From: JBCCGE01 sp039029455 | GTDB taxonomy: Bacteria > Pseudomonadota > Gammaproteobacteria > Arenicellales > Poriferihabitantaceae | Direction: 5' to 3' | DNA: 44,774 nucleotides | Assembly: GCA_039029455.1 (NCBI GenBank) | Contig: JBCCGE010000020.1 | Span: forward strand, 1 to 44,774 | Part shown: in pieces, positions 24,256-33,250 of the stretch | How positions within the stretch are numbered: position 1 is the stretch's first letter | Layout of the letters: each line of letters begins with the position of its first letter | The notes under the pieces: generated by a model | What the model was told of the DNA's origin: nothing | The model's database searches: none | Seen by the model: the letters and a program-made list of their open reading frames with translations, nothing else | Made by a program: the position numbers and the translations under genes

Positions 24256-27200
24256 GTGTTAGACAAAATTCATACCCTCCAAGCCGCAATAAGCATTCGA
24301 TCAACTGTGCAGTCCGCTGCACGCGGCACTAAAACCCTCGCCAAAGTCGCAACCGCATCGTTGCTGATCAGCAGCGCGGGCATAGCCGACGATACGGAGA
24401 TTTACACCAACAACCCGAATTCCGGCGGTGTCAATCCGAATCTTCTGTTTGTGATTGATACGTCCAACAGTATGAACGCAGTAGAGACTGTGCTCGAATA
24501 CGATCCCGCATTCAACTATGCGTCGATCGTCCCGCCTGGCCAGACTGCTTGTGACAGCGATCGAATCTATGCGTGGATCGGCGGCTCAATTCCAAGCTGC
24601 AATACAGTGTACTGGTTTGAAAAAACTTATTTTCGCTGTAAGGAAGGCTTTTACAATCTCGACATCAACGATACCGGCGTCGGCTCGGGCTACTACAGCG
24701 ATCGCATTGCCCGATACAACTATCAGGCCGAAACCTGGACGTGGTTGCACAGTAATTTCCACCTGTATAGAAACAACAGTAATCACTATGAGTGCCGATC
24801 GGATCGCGGTTATCACGGTGTTAACGACACCTCCAGCAGAAGATACATTACCGACAGCAGCAACACAGCGAACCCCTATTCGCAGTATTACTGGAACGAG
24901 GAGAGCTGGAACAATTTCGGCTACCGAACCTTGCTGAATGGCAACTACATGAACTACTACCACTACGCAGGCGTAGGCGGGACCAACGACAAGGAGCTGA
25001 CACGACTTGAAATTATCGTCAACGCCGCAAAGGATCTGGTGGACTCAGTTACCGGAATTAACGTGGGTCTTGTTCGGTTTGATAGCACGGGCACGCTGGC
25101 TTGCTATAACGACGCCTGTTACACCGAGAACACTCACGGCGGTCCGGTGGTTCAGCCTATCATTGATATTTCCAGCGATGCCAACAAGACGACGATAAAA
25201 AATGCCCTCGACGCATTTACGGCACCGTCATCAACACCGCTCGTAGAGACGACCTACGAAGCCATGCGCTATTACCAGGGAGACACGGTCTATTTTGGTG
25301 GACCCAGACCTAACGGCAGTATTGCCAGTGTGGCTGCGGCAAAATCACCCCCAACCGCAGCGAGCACAACATACGATTCACCGATCGAGTTCAGCTGCGG
25401 ACAAAACTACATGGTGGTGTTCACCGATGGAGAGCCGACTGGAGATGCCGAGGCCGATACTACGATCAATTCACTGATCGACGGGTTTGATGACGATTCC
25501 TGCTCTCATGGGCCGAATTACTTTGCAGGCAGCGACAGTTGTCTCGATGAGCTGGCAGAGTATATGTACACCGCGGATCATTCTCCGGACGATCCGTCTG
25601 ACAAGTTCCCCGGCGGTAACACGCTAACGGATTTGCAGAATATCGTTTCTTACTATATCGGGGGATTCAACGACGCGGACGATGCGCTGCTGCAGGCTGC
25701 AGCCGAGAAAGGCGGTTCTGAAAATGCGTTCAACGCCTCAAACCCGTCAGAGTTTTCTGCCGTATTCGCACAAATAGTCGGCGACATTCTTAAATCCAAT
25801 GCGTCGTTCACATCCCCGGCAGTATCAGTTAACGCACTGAACCGTCTGCGAAATAACAACGACCTGTATTTCGCTCTGTTTGAGCCGTCTGAAACACCGC
25901 ACTGGAATGGCAACATCAAAAAGTACAAACTCGCCAAAGCGCCTGGGGGCGGTGACGAAGTCATCATCGCAGATCGCACAGGACAGAATGCGATAACCGA
26001 GCAAGGTTTGTTTGCGACCGAATCTGAAAGTTACTGGCTGCTGCCCGGAAAATCTGCTGACGGCGACCAGACTTCTGAGGGCGGTGCCGCCAACCGGATG
26101 TTCGATTACAACGCCGGTTCTGAGACCCATGATGCCGCAAGCCGACGATCCAAGGTCTATACCTATCTCACCAACTATCTACCGGACAGTTCATCTTTTG
26201 ACGGCAACGGAATCAACCTGAATCCGATCGATGAAGGCGCTGCGTTCGCCGATCCGGCCGCTACTGGCGAGCTCTCCAACAAAATCACCAAGACAGCGCT
26301 TGGCATGACCGGATCAAATGACAATCTGTTTTTCGATCGCATCAAGTGGTTACGTGGTGTTGACGTCTATGATGAAACCGGTGACGGCACCAGCACCGAC
26401 GGTCGACCCATAATGGGCGGTGTTCTGCACACCGAACCGGTCATCGTTAACTATACGTCCACGGGAGCAAATACCACCGACCCATCGGACGACACTCAGA
26501 CCAATGTGATCATGACCACAACCAACGACGGTTATTTTCACCTGTTCAGGACCGAAGAAACGAGCACGATCGCCAGAACCGAGCATTCCGCAATCATCCC
26601 CAAAGCTGTTTTGGACAAATTCGATGAAATTGTTTCCAACGCAGCAGGCTCAGTCGCACATCGTCTCGACAGCAATATTGATATCTGGCGTCTGGACGCA
26701 AACGGCGATAATCAGATCGTTGCCGCCGACGGTGATCGCGTATACGCCTATTTCGGTCAGCGTCGTGGTGGCCGAACTGTGTTTGCCTTCGATATCACCG
26801 ATCCGGACGCTCCCAAACTATTGTGGGAAATTAATGCAGACAATATTCCTGAGTCCAATATCGCCGCGGATGTGGCGCCATTTAAACTGCTCGGGCAAAC
26901 CTGGTCAAAACCAAAGCACACTCAGATGCAGGTACTGAATTCCAGCAATGTTCTGGACCGAAGGGATGTTGTGGTGTTCTCTGCCGGGTATGACGTCGAC
27001 CGCGGTGACAATGCGGGAACCCCGCGTTCATCAGATGATTTTGGTAATGCGGTGTTTATCGTCGATGCGTTGACCGGAGAAATGCTCTGGTGGGCATACG
27101 AGGGCAGCTATGAAGTTAAGGACAGTGGTGGCGCAACTCTGGCCACACTCTCACCTGATTTTAGTGACGCCGATATGCAGTATAGCTTTACCTCGGACAT

Positions 27201-28131
27201 CAGAACCATTGATATCAATGGCGACGGCATTATGGACAAAATGTTTTTAACCGATACCGGCGGTCAGGTCTGGCGTTTTGACGTTAAAAACCAGCTTTCT
27301 GCCTCTGACCCCAAAGACCTGGCCTCCAGAATATCCGGTGGGGTTATAGCCGACCTTCAACTTGCCGACGTAGATGACGGCGTCAGCGGGGGTGGCACGA
27401 CTTCAACAGCGGAGAACAACCGGCGATTGTATTATGCTCCTGACGTGGCTCTGATTCAGGAAACCGAAACCGATCCGGTTCAGATCTCCGTAGCGGTGGG
27501 CACAGGGTATCGCGCGCATCCACTTGATGAAGCTATCGCGGATCGACTTTATGTTATGAAGTTTGATGACGTGCTCGATGCGCCCGCGAGCTACAGCGCC
27601 GTCAAACTCACGCCTGACGAAATGCTGGATGTCACAAACATCAATTTCAACACCACTGCACTTGAAGATATACCGTCTGATGACGCGGACAACCTTCAGG
27701 AAAACGGCTGGTTCATCCGACTCACCAACAGCTCGAACGCACTGACCGGTGAAAAATCCTTATCGGGCTCCGTCACGGTCGATGGCACCGTTTTCTTTAC
27801 CACATTTACGCCGCCTGACTCCGGTTCTGGTAGTGCTGGCAGTCAGGAATGCATAGGCAATCAGGGATCCGGAAAGGCCTATGTCATCAGTATCTTCGAC
27901 GGCGCACCGGTGGAAAATCTTGATGGGATTGGCGGCAGCGGTGTCAGCGATCTGACTCTGAGTGATCGTGCATTCAATCTGAAAACTCCCGGCATTCCGC
28001 CCCGACCAAAAATCGTATACCCTGATCTTGAAGGTGTGTCCGGAAAAGTTATTGTTGGCCGAGATCTGCTGCCGGTCGATATCCTCCCAAGACCGGAGTT
28101 GACATTCTGGATACAGGAAAACGCGCAGTAG
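24256..28131 (+). CDS. pilY1: Type IV pilus tip adhesin / assembly factor PilY1
   Basis: The protein is 1291 residues starting at GTG 24256. A long N-terminal signal region ends near residue 44 (SAGIADDTEIYTN). A von Willebrand A-like domain begins at LLFVIDTSNSM (MIDAS Asp68-Thr-Ser70-Asn-Ser72). The C-terminal half is a PilY1-type beta-propeller with YFGQRRGGRTVFAFDI (about 832-847) and calcium-loop sequences DANGDNQIVAADGD (about 814-827) and DINGDGIMDK (about 986-995). PilY1 sits at the pilus tip and sets pilus extension, retraction and surface sensing. The length is within the family range. Confidence 0.93.
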   Translation: MLDKIHTLQAAISIRSTVQSAARGTKTLAKVATASLLISSAGIADDTEIYTNNPNSGGVNPNLLFVIDTSNSMNAVETVLEYDPAFNYASIVPPGQTACDSDRIYAWIGGSIPSCNTVYWFEKTYFRCKEGFYNLDINDTGVGSGYYSDRIARYNYQAETWTWLHSNFHLYRNNSNHYECRSDRGYHGVNDTSSRRYITDSSNTANPYSQYYWNEESWNNFGYRTLLNGNYMNYYHYAGVGGTNDKELTRLEIIVNAAKDLVDSVTGINVGLVRFDSTGTLACYNDACYTENTHGGPVVQPIIDISSDANKTTIKNALDAFTAPSSTPLVETTYEAMRYYQGDTVYFGGPRPNGSIASVAAAKSPPTAASTTYDSPIEFSCGQNYMVVFTDGEPTGDAEADTTINSLIDGFDDDSCSHGPNYFAGSDSCLDELAEYMYTADHSPDDPSDKFPGGNTLTDLQNIVSYYIGGFNDADDALLQAAAEKGGSENAFNASNPSEFSAVFAQIVGDILKSNASFTSPAVSVNALNRLRNNNDLYFALFEPSETPHWNGNIKKYKLAKAPGGGDEVIIADRTGQNAITEQGLFATESESYWLLPGKSADGDQTSEGGAANRMFDYNAGSETHDAASRRSKVYTYLTNYLPDSSSFDGNGINLNPIDEGAAFADPAATGELSNKITKTALGMTGSNDNLFFDRIKWLRGVDVYDETGDGTSTDGRPIMGGVLHTEPVIVNYTSTGANTTDPSDDTQTNVIMTTTNDGYFHLFRTEETSTIARTEHSAIIPKAVLDKFDEIVSNAAGSVAHRLDSNIDIWRLDANGDNQIVAADGDRVYAYFGQRRGGRTVFAFDITDPDAPKLLWEINADNIPESNIAADVAPFKLLGQTWSKPKHTQMQVLNSSNVLDRRDVVVFSAGYDVDRGDNAGTPRSSDDFGNAVFIVDALTGEMLWWAYEGSYEVKDSGGATLATLSPDFSDADMQYSFTSDIRTIDINGDGIMDKMFLTDTGGQVWRFDVKNQLSASDPKDLASRISGGVIADLQLADVDDGVSGGGTTSTAENNRRLYYAPDVALIQETETDPVQISVAVGTGYRAHPLDEAIADRLYVMKFDDVLDAPASYSAVKLTPDEMLDVTNINFNTTALEDIPSDDADNLQENGWFIRLTNSSNALTGEKSLSGSVTVDGTVFFTTFTPPDSGSGSAGSQECIGNQGSGKAYVISIFDGAPVENLDGIGGSGVSDLTLSDRAFNLKTPGIPPRPKIVYPDLEGVSGKVIVGRDLLPVDILPRPELTFWIQENAQ

Positions 28132-28190
28132 CTGCAGTTAAGTTTTTTGAAACTTTTACTGAATTGTAGAAGAAAATTTGAGGCTGAATC

Positions 28191-28679
28191 TTGAATACTA
28201 ACGATCTAAATCAATACAGTGTGAATCGGCAATCCGGATTCACGATGGTTGAACTGATGATAGTGCTTATTATTTTGGGCGTCCTGAGTTCGATTGCGGT
28301 TCCGACCTACTTTGAGCATGTGCGTGAATCAAGACGCGCAGACGCGACCGCCAATATTTCGCGGGTTTTGGGTCAGCAGGAACTGTTTTACGGAAACAAC
28401 GGCAGCAACTACGCATCCAGTGCGAGTCAATTGGGCTACGCATCCGGATCGCTACCTGCAAATACATTTGATACCGAAGAAGGCCACTACCGAATCGCAA
28501 TGCAGGACTGTGCCGGTGGTGCTATCGATGATACCGATGAGTGTATACGTTTGGTGGCCACCGCGCTTAGCGGTTCACAAACCAAAGACGCGAACTGCCA
28601 GACCTTTGTCATCGATTCATACGGTGCGCGATCTTCGACAAAGTCAGGCGGGTCCTCATCCTCGGGTTGCTGGAACTAA
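28191..28679 (+). CDS. pilE: Type IV pilin PilE
   Basis: The 162-residue prepilin is processed at QSG-FTMVEL (about residue 17), followed by the helix MIVLIILGVLSSIAVPTYFEH and the PilE-type REs RRADATANISRV. A C-terminal disulfide-type loop (CQTF...CWN) and a Gly/Ser-rich tail are present. The start is TTG at 28191 with TGAGG about 10 bp upstream; no ATG fits. It closes the operon, 60 bp after pilY1, and converges on ispH. Confidence 0.88.
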   Translation: MNTNDLNQYSVNRQSGFTMVELMIVLIILGVLSSIAVPTYFEHVRESRRADATANISRVLGQQELFYGNNGSNYASSASQLGYASGSLPANTFDTEEGHYRIAMQDCAGGAIDDTDECIRLVATALSGSQTKDANCQTFVIDSYGARSSTKSGGSSSSGCWN

Positions 28680-28760
28680 ACCATCAAACCTTGTTTGTTG
28701 CGTACGTCAGTTCGCAGTTTAACGATCGCGGTTAATTACAATCTTGTCCTGACGAGCTCT

Positions 28761-29684
28761 CTAGACTTGTCGCTTTAATCGAACCGGCAACGAAAACGAG
28801 ATATTCTCCTCCGGCCCGCTCAGTTGCTCGGCGCCGCTGTTATCACTCAGTTTTGCAACCACTTCCTGCACAAGTGATTCAGGGGCAGAAGCGCCGGCGG
28901 TCACGCCTGCACACTTTTTATCGACCAGCCACTCTTCCATAATCTCGTCTGCACCATCGATCAGATAAGCGGGGAGACCCTTGAGCTCGGCGATTTCTCG
29001 CAAACGATTTGAATTAGAACTGTTGGGCGAACCCACCACAAACACAATATCGCAGCTTTCCACCAGTTTTTTCACGGCATCCTGTCGATTCTGCGTGGCA
29101 TAACAAATATCATCCTTTCTGGGCCCCCTGATCTCGGGGAACCGCGCTCGAAGCGCATCCACAATTCTCGACGTGTCATCCATTGAAAGTGTGGTCTGAC
29201 TCACATACGCGAGTTTAGAGGCATCCTTTACTTCAAGACTCTCGACATCATCAATATCTTCAACCAGTGACATGTTGCCATTGGCCTGTCCCATCGTACC
29301 TTCGACTTCGGGGTGTCCGGCATGGCCTATCAGGACAATTTCCAACCCTTCCTTCTGATATTTTTTAACCTCAACGTGCACTTTTGTCACCAGTGGACAG
29401 GTGGCGTCAAATATATTCAAACCGCGTTCTTCCGCTTCTGCCCTAACCGCCTGGGAAACACCATGAGCGCTGAATATAACGGTTGAGTCAGCGGGAATTT
29501 CATCCAGTTCATCGACAAAAATTGCGCCTTTCTTGCGAAGGTTATTGACTACAAATTGGTTATGCACGACTTCATGTCGGACATATATAGGAGCGCCAAA
29601 TTTCTCGAGCGCGCGCTCTACGATTTCAATAGCGCGATCAACCCCGGCACAAAACCCACGAGGATTGGCTAATAAAACTCGCAT
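28761..29684 (-). CDS. ispH: 4-hydroxy-3-methylbut-2-enyl diphosphate reductase IspH (LytB)
   Basis: The 307-residue [4Fe-4S] enzyme performs the last step of the MEP isoprenoid pathway, giving IPP and DMAPP. It opens with MRVLLANPRGFCAGVDRAI (Cys12) and has DATCPLVTKVH (Cys96). The third cluster ligand is the cysteine about residue 194. It also has the family's VVGSPNSSNS and GVTAGASAPE phrases. The start at ATG 29684 has GGAAGG 6-8 bp upstream; a TTG one codon earlier is not needed. It follows lspA by 15 bp in the murJ-ribF-lspA-ispH operon. Confidence 0.96.
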   Translation of the reverse strand: MRVLLANPRGFCAGVDRAIEIVERALEKFGAPIYVRHEVVHNQFVVNNLRKKGAIFVDELDEIPADSTVIFSAHGVSQAVRAEAEERGLNIFDATCPLVTKVHVEVKKYQKEGLEIVLIGHAGHPEVEGTMGQANGNMSLVEDIDDVESLEVKDASKLAYVSQTTLSMDDTSRIVDALRARFPEIRGPRKDDICYATQNRQDAVKKLVESCDIVFVVGSPNSSNSNRLREIAELKGLPAYLIDGADEIMEEWLVDKKCAGVTAGASAPESLVQEVVAKLSDNSGAEQLSGPEENISFSLPVRLKRQV

Positions 29685-29699
29685 CAAATTCCTTCCAAT

Positions 29700-30188
29700 T
29701 CAGTTCTCAACAGATTTTGGATTTCGGGGATATATCCCGAACGAATCCAGAATCAAACATATCGCACCCAATGTGATCGCGATGTCCGCAATATTGAACG
29801 CCGGAAAGTACCAGCCTGCATAATGCAGGGAAATAAAATCAACGACATATTGCAAATTCAAACGGTCAATGAGATTACCAATAGCGCCGCCAAGCACACA
29901 CGCGAGCCCAATTGCCAGCGTGGCGTTGGTTTTGTAGCAGCGCCAGATCCATACGGGTAATACAACCGCAATTACCAGAGCAAGTCCGGCGAAAAGGTAA
30001 AGCTGCCATCCCCCGGCGCCGGCTAAAAATCCAAAAGCCGCACCCCGATTGTAAACCAGCACAAACTGGAGAAACGAAGTAATCTCGACAGCCGACGTTG
30101 CCGAGAGATGTTGTTGTGCCAACGCCTTGGTCCACTGATCCGCCACCAGAATCAAAAAAGCAAGCAACAAATATCCAAAATACTTCAC
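29700..30188 (-). CDS. lspA: Lipoprotein signal peptidase (signal peptidase II) LspA
   Basis: The 162-residue inner-membrane aspartic protease has four transmembrane segments. Its catalytic motifs are GAIGNLIDRL (Asp) and AFNIADIAI (Asp). It cleaves the signal peptide of diacylglyceryl-modified prolipoproteins. The start is GTG at 30188, overlapping the ribF stop by 4 bp (GTGA). In most gammaproteobacteria ileS stands between ribF and lspA; here it is absent. Confidence 0.95.
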   Translation of the reverse strand: MKYFGYLLLAFLILVADQWTKALAQQHLSATSAVEITSFLQFVLVYNRGAAFGFLAGAGGWQLYLFAGLALVIAVVLPVWIWRCYKTNATLAIGLACVLGGAIGNLIDRLNLQYVVDFISLHYAGWYFPAFNIADIAITLGAICLILDSFGIYPRNPKSVEN

Positions 30189-31120
30189 GCGTAGTCTGCC
30201 TCGAGTAAAAGTTCACGCGCCCGCTCGGCGTCCTTTTTAATCTGTTTTTTCAGCGCGTCAAAATCGTCAAATTTTCTCTCACCACGAATTCGTGATACGA
30301 AATCAACGCAGACCCGTTTGCCGTAAATGTCCTCGTTGAAGTCAAAAAGATGCACTTCCAGCACGGTTTTGAATCCATCTACGGTGGGCCTGTTGCCGAG
30401 ATTGGCCACGCCGGTCACAGCGTCATCGACAACGCCGCGCACGGAGACGGCGAAGACACCGGTCATCACCGGTTTTCGTCTCATTGGAATATTCAGCGTC
30501 GGAAAACCCCATTGTCTGCCAAGCTGTTGACCCCGGGTCACTCTGCCTGAAATCGAGAAAGATCGACCAAGCAGACTTCTGGCAAGGTCCAGATCACCGT
30601 CTGACAATGCTGCCCGAACACGACTGCTGCTGATGCGTTCGTCCCGAAACGTAACCGTATCCAGAGACTCAACCGAAAAAGCGCCCTGATCAGCATATTC
30701 CTTAAGTAAATTAAAATCACCCAGCCGGTTTTTTCCAAATCGAAAGTCGTCACCAACAAACAGGGCTTTGGCATTAAGGTTGCGCACAACAATCGAGTCG
30801 ACGAAATCTCCGGCATCGGTCTGAGCGAGCTCGGCATCGAAAGGCATGCAGAGCATAACGTCAACTCCGGCTTTTCTCAGCGCAAAGAACCGGCTTGAAA
30901 AATTATTTACTCTCGGACTCGCCGCGTCTCCACGAAAATATTCTTCTGGCGTTGGATCAAATGTCATCAACACCAAAGGTAACGACAGGTGGTCGGCAAT
31001 TGCCCGAGTCCGTTCGAGCATGGCCTGATGTCCGAGGTGAATGGCATCAAAATTACCAATCGTCAGCACACAGCCTGCCTGTCCAGTTTTCGACTGACTT
31101 GTCGACCGAATAACGCGCAT
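30185..31120 (-). CDS. ribF: Bifunctional riboflavin kinase / FAD synthetase RibF
   Basis: The 311-residue protein converts riboflavin to FMN and FAD. An N-terminal nucleotidyltransferase domain opens with VLTIGNFDAIHLGHQAML (HxGH). A C-terminal flavokinase domain carries GRQWGFPTLNIPM and the PTVDG phrase. The ATG at 31120 overlaps the murJ stop (TGATG); a TTG one codon upstream is the alternative. It is third from the operon's far end and is tightly coupled to murJ and lspA. Confidence 0.94.
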   Translation of the reverse strand: MRVIRSTSQSKTGQAGCVLTIGNFDAIHLGHQAMLERTRAIADHLSLPLVLMTFDPTPEEYFRGDAASPRVNNFSSRFFALRKAGVDVMLCMPFDAELAQTDAGDFVDSIVVRNLNAKALFVGDDFRFGKNRLGDFNLLKEYADQGAFSVESLDTVTFRDERISSSRVRAALSDGDLDLARSLLGRSFSISGRVTRGQQLGRQWGFPTLNIPMRRKPVMTGVFAVSVRGVVDDAVTGVANLGNRPTVDGFKTVLEVHLFDFNEDIYGKRVCVDFVSRIRGERKFDDFDALKKQIKKDAERARELLLEADYA

Positions 31121-32688
31121 CAACGATTGCCCTCAGGAGCCTGCATCAGCTCACGAAATCGAATTCCCAGTAGATATAAGGTCACAAAATAAATCAACGC
31201 AGCAATCAGGATCAGAGCAGACAAAACGCCGACCCTCCAGAAAACAGAACCAATATACCAGTCTATCGTCTCGCCTCTGAAACTGAATAGAAACGCGCAC
31301 ATTGCCCCGGTTGCAAGTCCTACCTTAAGGAGAAACCTGAACCAGCCTTCGCGGAAGTGTACCACCCCGGATTCGGCCAGTTTTGAGTAAAGCAACACAG
31401 CGTTTACAACCGCAGCGACGCTGGTTGCGAATGCCAGCCCAACGTGATGCATGGTGCGAAACAGAAGCAGGCTGACCACGATGTTGACCGCAACGGCAAT
31501 GGCGCCAATCCTGACCGGAGTGCGGGTATCCTGTCGAGCAAAAAATCCGGTAGCGAGCACTTTTACAAGAACAATGGCGGTTAATCCGAGACTAAACGCG
31601 ATCAGGCTGTTGGTGGACATACGCACGCCAAGCTCAGAGAAATCGCCATGAAAATAAATCGTAACAATCATCGCTTCGGCCAGGAGAATAAGCCCGGCTG
31701 TGGCCGGAATGCAGACCAGGAACACCCACCGACACGCCCAATCCAGGGTAGACCCAAATGCATCACTGGACTTCAGGGTGTGCTTCTTTGACAAGTTTGG
31801 CAGGATCACAGTTGCAAGCGCAATGCCAAAAACACCCACCGGAAATTCCATCAAACGATCAGAGTAATAGAGCCAGGATATGCTTCCCGTCACCATGAAA
31901 GATGCGAGCAATGTGTTGACCAGCACATTGATCTGCGCCACTGAGACGCCGAAAAGCGCGGGAACCATCAACTTAAAGACCTTTTTCGACCCCTGATCAG
32001 CCAACTGATCATTCGAACCGGCGCGCAGTCTCGGTCGCGTCATCAGACCTTCGCGGGCAAGAAACGGCAGTTGCACACCCAGCTGCAAAACACCGGCCGC
32101 AATCACACCGATAGCCAGCGCGACAGGAGCGTCTGCAAAATATGGTGCCAGCCAGATCGCCGCAACAATCAGACAGAGGTTCAACAAAACCGGTGTCGCC
32201 GCAGGTACCGCAAATCGCCCGCACGTATTCAGCATGCCGGCGGACATCGCCACCAAGGACACAAAAAACAAATAGGGAAATGCAATTCTGGCTGTTTCAA
32301 CCGTCAATTCAAATTTGTCCGGATCCTGCAGGAACCCCGGGGCGATCGCGGTAACCAGCCAGGGCGCCATCCACACACCCAAACCGCAGATCAATGCCAG
32401 TGCAAGGGCGAATCGGCCGCTGGTGAGCGCCAGAAATGCACGATTGTCATCCATCGACCGGGTTTCACGGAACTCGGTAAACACGGGTACAAATGCGGCA
32501 GAAAACGCTCCCTCGGCAGACAACCGCCTGAAAAAGTTCGGCAATCTGAATGCAACCAGGAAGATATCCGCAGCCGCCTTATCGCCGAGCAGGTTGGCAA
32601 AGGCAACGTCCCTTACCAGCCCGCTTATTCTGGAAATCAGAGTCATTCCGCCGACAGTGGATGTGGATCTAATTATTTTTTCTGTCAT
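31120..32688 (-). CDS. murJ: Lipid II flippase MurJ (MviN)
   Basis: The 522-residue polytopic membrane protein of the MOP superfamily has about 14 hydrophobic segments. It moves the peptidoglycan precursor lipid II across the inner membrane. The N-terminal phrases STVGGMTLISRISGLVRDVA and FRLPNFFRRLSAEGAFSAAF are family hallmarks. It leads the murJ-ribF-lspA-ispH operon and is divergent from rpsT, as in many gammaproteobacteria. Confidence 0.95.
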   Translation of the reverse strand: MTEKIIRSTSTVGGMTLISRISGLVRDVAFANLLGDKAAADIFLVAFRLPNFFRRLSAEGAFSAAFVPVFTEFRETRSMDDNRAFLALTSGRFALALALICGLGVWMAPWLVTAIAPGFLQDPDKFELTVETARIAFPYLFFVSLVAMSAGMLNTCGRFAVPAATPVLLNLCLIVAAIWLAPYFADAPVALAIGVIAAGVLQLGVQLPFLAREGLMTRPRLRAGSNDQLADQGSKKVFKLMVPALFGVSVAQINVLVNTLLASFMVTGSISWLYYSDRLMEFPVGVFGIALATVILPNLSKKHTLKSSDAFGSTLDWACRWVFLVCIPATAGLILLAEAMIVTIYFHGDFSELGVRMSTNSLIAFSLGLTAIVLVKVLATGFFARQDTRTPVRIGAIAVAVNIVVSLLLFRTMHHVGLAFATSVAAVVNAVLLYSKLAESGVVHFREGWFRFLLKVGLATGAMCAFLFSFRGETIDWYIGSVFWRVGVLSALILIAALIYFVTLYLLGIRFRELMQAPEGNR

Positions 32689-32721
32689 TTGAGGAATTGA
32701 CGCGACAATCGACCTAAATAC

Positions 32722-32750
32722 TTGACTTTCGGGACAAAATTGACGATATT
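32722..32750 (+). promoter_or_regulatory. Candidate sigma-70 promoter for rpsT
   Basis: TTGACT (32722-32727), 17 bp, then GATATT (32745-32750) lies in the 175-bp divergent space between murJ and rpsT. It would give a leader of about 105 nt, consistent with the long rpsT leaders known in enterobacteria. Confidence 0.4.
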
Positions 32751-32863
32751 CGCGCGTCCGAAATTTGAGCCGACGTATTCGGCTTGACTCGTTGCGCGCG
32801 GTAATTACACGTATTCCGCTCGCTTCGGTAGTTTATGACTTCCAAGATCAATCGGGAAATAAA

Positions 32864-33130
32864 TTGGCAAACTCTCCACAAGCACGAAAACGAGCGCGAC
32901 AGAATACCCGACGACGCGCCCGCAATATGAGCCAGCGGTCGTCCCTGCGAACGACGATCAAACGGTTCCTCAAGTCCATTGAAGAAAAGAATATTGAGGC
33001 CGCTCAGGGTGCATACAGAGAGTCTGTATCCGCGATCGATAAAGCAGCGTCGAAAGGGTTGCATCACGCTAACCGGGCGGCGAGACTGAAAAAAAGACTG
33101 AACAATCGCCTTCGCGCGCTCGCGGCATAA
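32864..33130 (+). CDS. rpsT: 30S ribosomal protein S20
   Basis: The 88-residue basic protein starts at TTG 32864 with the S20 sequence ANSPQARKRARQN followed by TTIKRFLKSIEEKN and ASKGLHHANRAARLKKRLN. The longer ATG-less frame from 32765 is rejected because S20 always begins near this point. E. coli rpsT also uses UUG, and its weak start supports autogenous control by free S20. It binds the 5' domain of 16S rRNA. A strong terminator follows. Confidence 0.95.
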   Translation: MANSPQARKRARQNTRRRARNMSQRSSLRTTIKRFLKSIEEKNIEAAQGAYRESVSAIDKAASKGLHHANRAARLKKRLNNRLRALAA

Positions 33131-33155
33131 GACGCCGATCCAAATTGCGCGACAC

Positions 33156-33182
33156 AAAGCCGGCTCAGATGCCGGCTTTTTT
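33156..33182 (+). terminator. Rho-independent terminator of rpsT
   Basis: The stem AAAGCCGGC (33156-33164) and GCCGGCTTT (33171-33179) has a 6-nt loop and continues into a T-run. Confidence 0.92.
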
Positions 33183-33250
33183 GGTTGTATCGATCTGAAG
33201 TTCACAACATTCATTGTATATCGCAGGGCATAGGCACCCGCAGCCTCTTT

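Noticed and set aside
32071..32700. 209-codon plus-strand frame over murJ
   Set aside because: It is antisense to murJ with its conserved MviN phrases; composition (Arg/Gln/His-rich) is that of a shadow.
32765..32863. 33-residue N-terminal extension of S20
   Set aside because: S20 begins at the ANSPQARKRARQN segment in all known cases, and TTG is a known rpsT start.
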